Shown here piece after piece: positions 8,801 through 16,127 of a DNA stretch of 51,421 nucleotides. Each line of letters starts with the position of its first letter. Position 1 is the first letter of the stretch. The stretch covers positions 1-51,421 of the forward strand of contig JAUWBD010000008.1 of assembly GCA_030605125.1 (NCBI GenBank). Direction: 5' to 3'. Source of the stretch: Verrucomicrobiota bacterium. Lineage in GTDB: Bacteria > Verrucomicrobiota > Verrucomicrobiia > Opitutales > Opitutaceae. The notes beneath the pieces were generated by a model that was not told the origin of the DNA, did no database searches, and was given only the letters and a program-made list of their open reading frames with translations. Position numbers and translations under genes: made by a program.

Positions 8801-9955
8801 GTGGCTCGCCTCCGGTCCAAACCCATCGCCCTCGCTCCCGTGCGAAACCCTCGCACCGGGACGATGAGCTATCGGGTCACGGGCACGCTGCGACCTGGCG
8901 GCAAGCAGCAGAAGGAGGTTTTTCCGACCTTGGAAGCTGCCGAGGCCTGCCGCGACGCGTGGGAGTCGATCCGCGTTAGCAACCATGCAGCGCTCCGCGC
9001 TCGGGCTACCCGGCTGAGCCAAGCCGAACTAACGGCGGCGGAAGCCGCGACCGAGATGCTCAAGGGCACCGGGTTCACCCTCGCCGAGGTCACCCGCCTT
9101 TTTCTCCTCAATCCGCTGAACAAGCCCACCGATAAGGTGACTCTTGCCAAAGCAGGCCTTGAGTTCCGCGCCTACCTGCTGGCGGCGGTAAAGGCCAAAA
9201 CCATGTCTACCTCGCAGGAAGAAAACCTCCGCCTTGCCCAACAAGGTCTCACCGACTTCTGCGGCGAGAAGGTTTTCGTCCACGAGGTAAGCGGAGCACA
9301 GATTGAGGCGTGGCTGCGCACCAAGACCGGACGGGACGGGGATGCAATCAAACGGAAGACTTGGAACAACGTCCGCGGCGACCTGAACCGCTTCTTCACG
9401 TGGTCCATGGAAAAAAGCCGTCGGTGGTGCACGCAGAACCCTGTCGAAGACATCTACCACTTTAAGAAGGCGGAGCTGAATCGAAAGGAGCCTGAGCGCA
9501 TGGATGTCTCAGTGTGCCGCGATCTCATGGCGACGGTTGAGCGCGAATATCCGCACTGGGCGACTTTCTTTGCCGTCACTCTCTTTGCAGCGGTGCGCCC
9601 TGACTTCTGGGATGGAGAAATGGCGGAATTGGCCCGAGGGGTCGGCCAGAAGGGCGCGCCTGCGTTCTTCTTGAACGGCGTGCTCCGCCTTCCAGCTGCG
9701 ATGACGAAGGACAAGCGGACCCGCAATACCCCTATCTCCGCGAACCTCGCGGCGTGGTTGGCCAAGTATCCGCCGACGAGCGCCACGCTTAACCCCAATA
9801 ACTACCCTGAATACACCGAAATCCGGAAGCGGTTCGAGATACCGTTCGATGGGCTGCGGCACACCTGCATTTCCGCGTTCCTCTCCGCGGGCAATCCCGT
9901 CTCAAAAGCCGCCGATCAGTTTGGCACCTCCGTGCGCATGATCCATGACCACTAG
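8801..9955 (+). CDS. tyrosine recombinase/integrase, truncated at the catalytic Tyr
   Basis: 384 aa from a GTG start preceded by GGGGG. The N-terminal part has an arm/AP2-like segment (TGTLRPGGKQQKEVFPTLE) and a SAM-like core-binding domain (about residues 95-210). The catalytic domain shows box I Arg in AAVRPDFWDGEM and box II LRHTCISAFL. The reading ends in SVRMIHDH followed by TAG, exactly where this family has HDHY with the nucleophilic tyrosine. What follows is not integrase-like. Site-specific recombination would need that Tyr, so the product is predicted inactive. Its place beside tRNA-Phe marks the left end of a genomic island. Base use is less GC-rich than the oxidase genes. Confidence 0.85.
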   Translation: MARLRSKPIALAPVRNPRTGTMSYRVTGTLRPGGKQQKEVFPTLEAAEACRDAWESIRVSNHAALRARATRLSQAELTAAEAATEMLKGTGFTLAEVTRLFLLNPLNKPTDKVTLAKAGLEFRAYLLAAVKAKTMSTSQEENLRLAQQGLTDFCGEKVFVHEVSGAQIEAWLRTKTGRDGDAIKRKTWNNVRGDLNRFFTWSMEKSRRWCTQNPVEDIYHFKKAELNRKEPERMDVSVCRDLMATVEREYPHWATFFAVTLFAAVRPDFWDGEMAELARGVGQKGAPAFFLNGVLRLPAAMTKDKRTRNTPISANLAAWLAKYPPTSATLNPNNYPEYTEIRKRFEIPFDGLRHTCISAFLSAGNPVSKAADQFGTSVRMIHDH

Positions 9956-9960
9956 CCGCC

Positions 9961-10320
9961 ATGCTCCTTGCAGCCGGCATGCTGCTGTGGCCGGACATCA
10001 TCAGCATGAGGGGCTACGTTGCTGCCCTAATCGCGTTGGGAGCAGGGGCCGCTGTCACGATCCTCGTGTCACCTCGTCTCTTGCATGGTCCCGGTGAGGC
10101 GTTGAGCCGTCGCATCGGAGGGGATCGCTTCGATTACTTGGAGAAGATCGAAGATCTGCGTAAGAGCCTGGCGGATACACAGGAATTGAGACCGGCGCTG
10201 GAACGGATCTGCGAGGGCCTGCGTCATGCACTGAAACTCGTGGAGGTCAGGGTGCTGTTTCGTGACGGGGCGGAAGTCGTTCGCCACGTGGCGTCGCCTC
10301 AGCCACACAGCTGGGCGATC
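9961..10320 (+). pseudogene. fragment of a membrane sensor histidine kinase (TM end, coil, start of GAF-like region)
   Basis: An open frame here begins with hydrophobic residues (RGYVAALIALGAGAAVTILV), then SRRIGGDRFDYLEKIEDLRKSL and a LERICEGLRHAL stretch. This looks like the junction of a TM sensor domain and a signalling coil/GAF region of a histidine kinase. No start domain, kinase core or ATPase domain is present. Beyond about 10320 the frame runs into the antisense of an ATPase remnant, so the last 150 or so codons of the open frame are not genuine. It appears to be debris joined next to the broken integrase. The kinase assignment is by resemblance only. Confidence 0.45.
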
Positions 10321-10386
10321 CGAACCGCCACAGCCGGCCAATTCTGCCTCCCAAGGAAGCTCGATCTGAATTGCCGTCGCGACTCA

Positions 10387-10797
10387 TCAGCCACGAAATC
10401 GACGACAACAATATTCGCGAAGATCGGAGACGGTTTGCAGATGCTCCGGATAAGCGTGCCCGCCCATGACGGCTTCCAAGGAACGGGAGTTGGAATGTCC
10501 GTAGGTGTTGGGGGCCTTGTCGTCGGCGATCCACTTGCCGTCTCCGTCACGGCGCAGGATGCGAATGTTCTCGGGTTTGACTGTCGAGATGACCTACGGG
10601 CTGTGGGTGGTGACGATGAACTGGGTGTTAGGGAAGGCGCGCATCAAGTCGCCGAGCACACGCTGTTGCCACGAGGGGTGGAGATGCAGGTCCACCTCGT
10701 CGATGAGAACGATGGCGGGGGCGGAAAGCGGGTCGATGATTTCGTCCACGCCCTCGCGATGATCGTGCTCGGTGGCGGCGTTGAAGTATCCTGAGGG
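10387..10797 (-). pseudogene. C-terminal remnant of an AAA (OLD/RecF-like) ATPase with an in-frame stop
   Basis: Read on the minus strand from about 10797, the frame gives a Walker B region ([20 protein letters not shown]), then FIVTTHSP, a TAG stop at 10594-10596, and VISTVKPENIRIL continuing in the same frame to a final stop at 10387. Related ATPases read TTHSPQV at that point, so the stop is a CAG-to-TAG change. The N-terminal Walker A half is missing. Such ATPases are common parts of phage-defence systems. Here the gene is dead, with both a truncation and a nonsense mutation. Confidence 0.75.
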
Positions 10798-10835
10798 CTA
10801 GGTGCCGAAGCTAATTCGTGGTGGGCTTTTCGGTT

Positions 10836-11858
10836 CTATCTGGTCGCCGAGGAAACCACGGATAACGTCTGGCTCGACGCTTCGGGCACGATTGTCGCAC
10901 GTAGCTCGTCGAGCGTGTATCGGCCACCGCCGGGTTTCGCATCATGCAGGTCGTGGCAGTTGGGGCAAAGGGGGACGAGGTTAGCCAAAGCCTCCTGGAG
11001 CGTGAGGCGGAGTCCCTGTTTCGGGTAAACGCTGATCGGGCGCTGGTGATGGTGAATCTGAACCACCTGTCGCCGGATCGGTAGCGGCGCAGCCCAGTTG
11101 CATACTTCGCAGTGTAGAAGGCCATCGGTGTGCCGGCGGCTGAAGTGGGCCTGCGCTTCCGCGAGCAGGCGTTGGCAGCGGGCTCTATGGGAACGGGGGA
11201 CTTTCGAAAGTTTGCCTTCGTTGATCAGGATGGTTCGAGCCAAGTCTGCGGCATCGAACTCCTCCGGAGGGGCCTCAAGGTTCCGTAGGAGAGCAGTCGC
11301 ACCTTTGGGTGCTTCTGGATCTTTCACCACCTCTAGTCCAATAAGCGCGGAAAGGAAGCGGCGGAAGAGGAGTGCCGGCGGAGCATCGCCCAAGAGGATG
11401 CGTTTACCGCGCACATGCGGAAAGCTGCCAGGGCCCAGGAGGCGCGAGAGAGCGGCCGCTTGTTCGTCGTCGAGCCTCGGACGCAGGAAAAAATCCGAGC
11501 CGTCGCGCTCGTCGGAATTGAAGGTAGCACGCTGGGTGTTGGGCGTGGAGTGGTCGAGGGACTTAACGCGTCGACCAAAGAGGATCATCCGCTGTCGCCC
11601 GGTGGAGTTGGCCTCAAGGCGAAACTGGAGGTGGAGGACCCAATCGGATGGGAGCACGATGCGCAGGCATTCTTGGACGTGAGGATACCAATGCACCTCT
11701 GGATCGGGCTGACCGCGGTCGGTGGCGCCGTGGTGAATGCGCGCGTCGGTGGAAGGATGCCATGAAAACTGTTTGGCTGCGGTCACCATTCCTTGGTGCA
11801 GCCGCCGAAGGTCGGAAGAGAAAGCCGGAAGGCGAGAAGAGGGAGCGGTTGCAGGCAT
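10836..11858 (-). CDS. HNH endonuclease domain protein, last gene of the TerY-P operon
   Basis: 340 aa from the ATG at 11858, two bases after the stop of the phosphatase gene, so translation is probably coupled. Residues 1-245 are not recognised. The C-terminus is a McrA-like HNH module: CEVC at 250-253, IHHHQRPIS around 268-276, then NLVPLCPNCHDLH with Asn293, Cys298, Cys301 and His302. All metal and catalytic positions are present, so a DNA nuclease is predicted. Being downstream of a kinase/VWA/phosphatase triad, it is a candidate effector under phosphorylation control (inference). An in-frame upstream extension to 11966 would overlap the phosphatase gene and is unlikely. Confidence 0.85.
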   Translation of the reverse strand: MPATAPSSRLPAFSSDLRRLHQGMVTAAKQFSWHPSTDARIHHGATDRGQPDPEVHWYPHVQECLRIVLPSDWVLHLQFRLEANSTGRQRMILFGRRVKSLDHSTPNTQRATFNSDERDGSDFFLRPRLDDEQAAALSRLLGPGSFPHVRGKRILLGDAPPALLFRRFLSALIGLEVVKDPEAPKGATALLRNLEAPPEEFDAADLARTILINEGKLSKVPRSHRARCQRLLAEAQAHFSRRHTDGLLHCEVCNWAAPLPIRRQVVQIHHHQRPISVYPKQGLRLTLQEALANLVPLCPNCHDLHDAKPGGGRYTLDELRATIVPEASSQTLSVVSSATR

Positions 11859-11860
11859 GA

Positions 11861-13336
11861 TCAAAGATCCAACGAACCGGCTTTGGTGCTGCGTCCTTTT
11901 TTGGGTTTGGGGCGCAGGAAGAACGCACCGTCGCTGATGTCTTCCCGGTAGATGCCGGCTTCCCAAGCCGACGCGCGGTCGCCGAAGTTAGGAAGCATGG
12001 TTCGTAGCGCGTCCAAGAGGTGCGGCTTGGGGAAGAGGTCTGGCCGGCGGTTCGTGAACGCCGCTGTGTCGACGAGCCAATCAGAAAGAGGGGCATCGCG
12101 CAAAAACCCGATCCACGCTTCTGCGACGGCCGCAGGTGCTTGATCGCTCTCGAAGGCCAAGGGTGGCATGCAAATGTCGCCGTTTGTCTCCATGAACAGC
12201 CACCCGGCTCCGGAGGCTTTGTGGATGATCACGGAGAAGCGCCAATGCCTGGGCGGCATCTCGGCGCGCGCCTCCAGTAGATGCTCCAGTCGGCACTGCT
12301 GCTGGACCTTGTAGAGTCCTTTGGAGGAGAGTTTTCTCCACTCGCAGAGTTCTTTCGCGGCTTCGAGATCAGAGAAGGAAAGGCGCAGTGTCGCGACCAT
12401 TTCACGTATCGGGGAAGCGCGAAGACCCACGGGGATGAATTCCTGCTTCTTGGATGGCGGAGCGGACGGGCGGGGTTCATGCGAGGATTCCGGGGCGACT
12501 GGTTTCGCAGCCTCAACAGGCGTAACCGGGGGCGGAGGTGGTGTCGGCGGCTTGGGTGGTTCCCAATCTACGACGAAGCGGCAGGCCGGATCTCGGTCCA
12601 AAATGATGGCGATGCTGCAATCGTCTCCCGTCTTGGCGCAGAGTTGCTGGCCAAGAGCATCATGAAGCGCGGGCGAGACGGCCGCTTCATCGTGATCGTT
12701 CAACCAACCGATCATTTCGGGAATCGCAGGAGCGAGAGAGCGGGAAGCTTTCAAGTAGAGCGATGCACCCGCTCCGTCACTCATGATTGCGAACCCGCTT
12801 CCCAACGGAAGCCGACCTGCATCGACCCGGAGCGCCGTCGGTAAGCGAGGGGAAGACGTGAAAACGGTCTCGTTGGCAAATTCGCCATTGTCGGGGGATG
12901 ACAGCCGAACCGTGCCGTCTCCGCCAATTGCGGCGACGATGCCGTCGCCCAAGTGGACGAAGCGATACTCAACATAATCTTCCTTACGACGAACTGCCAC
13001 GGCGAGAAACGTGGAGGAGAGATCTCTGGCTGAGCAGGAAAGCTCTGCGGAGCGCATCTCCAGTTGGAGAGTGATTTCCGCCGCCAACCGGCGGCGCAAG
13101 GACTCAGGGCCCAACTGCCAAAACGTTTCCTGGACTTGAGGAAGCCAGTCGCGAAACCAAAGGCATAACCGTTCCGCCCCTTGTTCCGAGCGTGCGCAGG
13201 ATCCGGCTCCATCGCAAAGGACCGCTCCGGCGAAGGAGCCGTCCTTCGAGCAGATGGTTGCGGCACGATCTTGGCATGGCTGCCCCTTCTGAACGTGGTC
13301 GCGGCCAATGTGAAATGCGGACGCTGCGTGGAACAT
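11861..13336 (-). CDS. PP2C-type Ser/Thr phosphatase with C-terminal extension (YegK/PphC-like)
   Basis: 491 aa. The N-terminal 255 residues form a PP2C domain with metal-binding Asp23 (QPCQDRA), Asp42 (VLCDGAGS), a central HLGDG, SDGAG and the late TGDDCSIAII. A proline-rich linker follows (PPKPPTPPPPPVTPVE, about 265-280). The C-terminal 200 residues are an unrecognised domain absent from the roughly 250-aa E. coli PphC. The phosphatase would reverse phosphorylation by the neighbouring kinase. It starts 13 bases after the VWA gene and ends 2 bases before the HNH gene. Confidence 0.88.
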   Translation of the reverse strand: MFHAASAFHIGRDHVQKGQPCQDRAATICSKDGSFAGAVLCDGAGSCARSEQGAERLCLWFRDWLPQVQETFWQLGPESLRRRLAAEITLQLEMRSAELSCSARDLSSTFLAVAVRRKEDYVEYRFVHLGDGIVAAIGGDGTVRLSSPDNGEFANETVFTSSPRLPTALRVDAGRLPLGSGFAIMSDGAGASLYLKASRSLAPAIPEMIGWLNDHDEAAVSPALHDALGQQLCAKTGDDCSIAIILDRDPACRFVVDWEPPKPPTPPPPPVTPVEAAKPVAPESSHEPRPSAPPSKKQEFIPVGLRASPIREMVATLRLSFSDLEAAKELCEWRKLSSKGLYKVQQQCRLEHLLEARAEMPPRHWRFSVIIHKASGAGWLFMETNGDICMPPLAFESDQAPAAVAEAWIGFLRDAPLSDWLVDTAAFTNRRPDLFPKPHLLDALRTMLPNFGDRASAWEAGIYREDISDGAFFLRPKPKKGRSTKAGSLDL

Positions 13337-13349
13337 AAGTGCAGTCGCC

Positions 13350-14126
13350 TTAGAGTGCGCCCCACGCGTCGATGCCCTTCTTGTCGAGAGGGACTACCTC
13401 ACCCGGGATGGAGCTGGAGACTCGCGAGACGCTCTTGCTGAGCCACTCGAACAGCTCGCAGAATTTGGCGCCCTGAAGTCGAATCGGAGGACGGCTGGGT
13501 GATATGCGCCCGAATTCTGCCAAATCCGCGACATCCCCGACCACAATCGGGAAAACGGAAAGTTTCTTTTTCTGAACTCGTGCCGCGATGTCCGCGGCAA
13601 CTTCGTGATGTGTCGTGTCGGTGGGCACTCCGTCGGTGATAACGACCAGCCACGGCTGATAGTATTCCACACCGGCTCGCTGGTATTCGTCTTTGCGGCG
13701 GTCGAGCTGTTGGAGCGCAAGCTTCACCCCTTTGCCGAGGCTGGTGCCTCCACCTGTGGATTTGACTTGGATCGTCTCCATGTCCGGGCTCAGCGGAGCG
13801 AAATCCTTGATCAACTCGGCCTCGCCAGAGAACGCGACCAGGCAAATTTCCGCGGATTGGCTGGCATTCGAGTCGGACAACAGTTCGGTCATGAACTGCC
13901 TGAGGCCACGATTCAGCTCGTCCATTCGCGAGACGGTCTCGCCTTCGACAAGGTTGTAGGTTTCTCCGTCTTTGACCGTGGTCCTCCCCGTCTGACGGTA
14001 GTTGCCAGAGATAACCGTGTCCATGGAGCCGCTTGCATCAAGGACGAGGCAAATGGGGACGCGCGGGGTCGGGTTGTCGATCAACGCTTTTTGGCGGAGG
14101 ACGAGGCTAGTAGCTGGGTTACTCAT
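13350..14126 (-). CDS. TerY/YegL-like von Willebrand factor A domain protein
   Basis: 258 aa, a single VWA domain with an intact MIDAS: DASGS at residues 30-34, the threonine in STGGGTSLGKG and the later Asp in VITDGVPTD. There is no signal peptide, so it is cytosolic. TerY-type VWA proteins pair with a PP2C phosphatase and a protein kinase in the TerY-P triad (E. coli yegL-yegK-yegI) and probably act as metal-dependent assembly scaffolds. Here it lies between those two genes, 39 bases after the kinase and 13 before the phosphatase. Confidence 0.9.
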   Translation of the reverse strand: MSNPATSLVLRQKALIDNPTPRVPICLVLDASGSMDTVISGNYRQTGRTTVKDGETYNLVEGETVSRMDELNRGLRQFMTELLSDSNASQSAEICLVAFSGEAELIKDFAPLSPDMETIQVKSTGGGTSLGKGVKLALQQLDRRKDEYQRAGVEYYQPWLVVITDGVPTDTTHHEVAADIAARVQKKKLSVFPIVVGDVADLAEFGRISPSRPPIRLQGAKFCELFEWLSKSVSRVSSSIPGEVVPLDKKGIDAWGAL

Positions 14127-14165
14127 GTTTTGGGTGGGTTGAATGAATGAAGCTGAAGTGGACGC

Positions 14166-16127
14166 TCAGGCACGGGTCGCTTTTCTGCAGTCCGGGCACC
14201 GCTTGGGTAGCGAGAGGTTTCGCCCCCAGAAAAATGAGACTTCGGAAGGGGTGAGCCGAAAGACGTTGCCGCAGGTTGGGCAGCCGCGATCCAGCGAGGA
14301 TTGTGGGGCGGTGCATGTGGGACAATAGAAGACACCCCCTGCCAGCCTGCCCCGCTCCAAGGTGTAGTGCTTTTGACATGACGCGCATCGCACATCACGC
14401 GACGCGTCTCGGGCCAAGTTCACAGCCTCACGGCATGGACCACAGAGAATTTTTGTGAACCTGCGTTTGTTTTCGGCGTCCTTCGCCGACGTTTGAAACG
14501 CCGTGCCGCACTCGCCGCATTCCATCTGAACGACCCCGGCACCCGCCCAAGGACGAAAAGAACCGGGCCACAGTGCCAATGAATCATCCGAGGAGGAGCA
14601 ACTCTTGAGGAATTTTAGGTAGTCTTGAAGCAGACCAACCCACTGCTGTGCTGTTGGACGCCCTGCGGGAGACGGATTAGCGAATGTCGAGGAGAACGCC
14701 TCTTTGATCCGCGGCGGAAAGTAGCTCCAAATGTAGCGAAAAGCTCCGGCCGGGATCGCCTTGGCGTCCTTGGCGTAAGGAAAATTCCCCGCTCTAATGT
14801 TTTCCGCAGGATCTCCGCCTCCCTGATAGGAGTAGGGAGACTTGCCGCCCATCAGAATCATGAAGAGCAAACTAGCCAGAGCGAAGGCCTCGTGCCGCTC
14901 GGTGCGCAGGAACAGGGAGAAATCGGGTTCCGTTATCTCAGGTGCTCGAAACGTAGCCATTCCGACCGGGCAGGGAAAATCTTCGACTTGGAAGCTGTCG
15001 GCATCAACGATGACTATTTGCTCAGGCGATTGAATCAGAGCGTTCATCGGGTTGATGTCACCCACGAGAAGTCCCGGGCGTTGCACATCGCGAACCGCGA
15101 TTGCGTAGGTCAATGCAAGCTGCACCAAGTCTGCGCGCGTCCACTTTGGGAAATGCTTTTCTAGCCTGGCTTTGGCGAAAACGGCATCCTGCATGCGAAC
15201 GCCCTTCGCCTTGGGCATGAGGTAGCCGACGAACGAGCCCTCTTCCGAGCAAAGCAGCGAAACCGGCCATGCCACTTGCGCAAGGGCTTGGGGGCGTCGA
15301 GAGCACATAAGCTCTAGCTTTTCCCGTCGTGTTTTTGTGCGTCGTTCAGGGAAGTAGATCTTGGCTACAAATTCATGCCCACAATCGAAGATTTCACCTT
15401 CGCCACCGCTAGCTACGGCACGGCCAAGTCGAAGGCTCCGATTCTGCTGATCTCGAACAGAGAAGCCCTCGGAAAGGATCTGCGAGCCCCCGACAGGGGT
15501 ATCATCAATGGGGCGCGGCTTGTCATGCTGACCGAAGCGTAGTTGCGACGGAGCAGTTTGGTTCTGGTTCCGCTCCGCTCGTCTCTTGGCGTGTAACGCT
15601 TTTTGATTAGCATGCAGCCCCTCCATATCCTCAATCAAGATCAGCTCCCCGGAGCTGCTCGGTTGCACCAGCTTCGCAAAATGGGTTCCGGGCTTTCGCT
15701 TGTAGAGAATGTCGGATGCGATGGGGAAATCAGTGGAGAAAACCACGAAGCGATACTGCGTTCTGAAGCGCTTATACAGGTCCACTAGGTTGACTCGCGG
15801 GGGCGGGTCGTCCGGATTGCCGACTACCTCAATTCTCCGGTCCGCGAGATGCTTCTGGATGAATTTTAGCGCCTCGCTGGCACGTTCACCCATCTCCACC
15901 GATTTGGGCGCGGCGTTTATTTCGGTGAGTTGTTTCTTGACCGATAAGGGAACGATCAGGGGACGGTGCAGCCCCACGATCATACCCAGGAGTTCCTCAT
16001 CCAAGCGTTCGCGCACCTCTGGGCGAAGTAGGGATCCGGCATCGACAAAGAAACGGTAACTTTCAGCCAGCTCCTTAGGACTGGATACCAATTGGCTGAG
16101 GAATTGCTTGAGCGTCAATGGGCGCAT
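14166..16127 (-). CDS. PIN-like domain + protein kinase + three zinc ribbons (TerY-P kinase)
   Basis: 653 aa from the ATG at 16127, overlapping the upstream gene by 13 bases. Residues 20-155 look like a PIN nuclease fold: Asp29 in FFVDAGSLL, Glu44/45, and Asp133/Asp139 in VFSTDFPIASDIL. Residues 230-505 are a YegI-type kinase: glycine loop VASGGEGEIF, Lys256, catalytic-loop Asp357 with Asn362 (VGDINPMN) and metal-binding Asp375/377 (VDADSF). The C-terminus has six CxxC pairs (537/540, 562/565, 581/584, 602/605, 616/619, 644/647), enough for three zinc ribbons. The kinase and ribbons are clear; the PIN call rests on motif pattern. Predicted role: phosphorylate operon partners, with a built-in nuclease and nucleic-acid binding. 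Confidence 0.85.
   Translation of the reverse strand: MRPLTLKQFLSQLVSSPKELAESYRFFVDAGSLLRPEVRERLDEELLGMIVGLHRPLIVPLSVKKQLTEINAAPKSVEMGERASEALKFIQKHLADRRIEVVGNPDDPPPRVNLVDLYKRFRTQYRFVVFSTDFPIASDILYKRKPGTHFAKLVQPSSSGELILIEDMEGLHANQKALHAKRRAERNQNQTAPSQLRFGQHDKPRPIDDTPVGGSQILSEGFSVRDQQNRSLRLGRAVASGGEGEIFDCGHEFVAKIYFPERRTKTRREKLELMCSRRPQALAQVAWPVSLLCSEEGSFVGYLMPKAKGVRMQDAVFAKARLEKHFPKWTRADLVQLALTYAIAVRDVQRPGLLVGDINPMNALIQSPEQIVIVDADSFQVEDFPCPVGMATFRAPEITEPDFSLFLRTERHEAFALASLLFMILMGGKSPYSYQGGGDPAENIRAGNFPYAKDAKAIPAGAFRYIWSYFPPRIKEAFSSTFANPSPAGRPTAQQWVGLLQDYLKFLKSCSSSDDSLALWPGSFRPWAGAGVVQMECGECGTAFQTSAKDAENKRRFTKILCGPCREAVNLARDASRDVRCASCQKHYTLERGRLAGGVFYCPTCTAPQSSLDRGCPTCGNVFRLTPSEVSFFWGRNLSLPKRCPDCRKATRA

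Noticed and set aside
9961-10794. 277-aa open frame taken as one protein
   Set aside because: Only the first part resembles a protein; the rest is the antisense of an ATPase remnant readable on the minus strand.
14625-15164. Plus-strand open frame inside the kinase gene
   Set aside because: It is opposite the kinase catalytic region; no family resemblance and no start signal.
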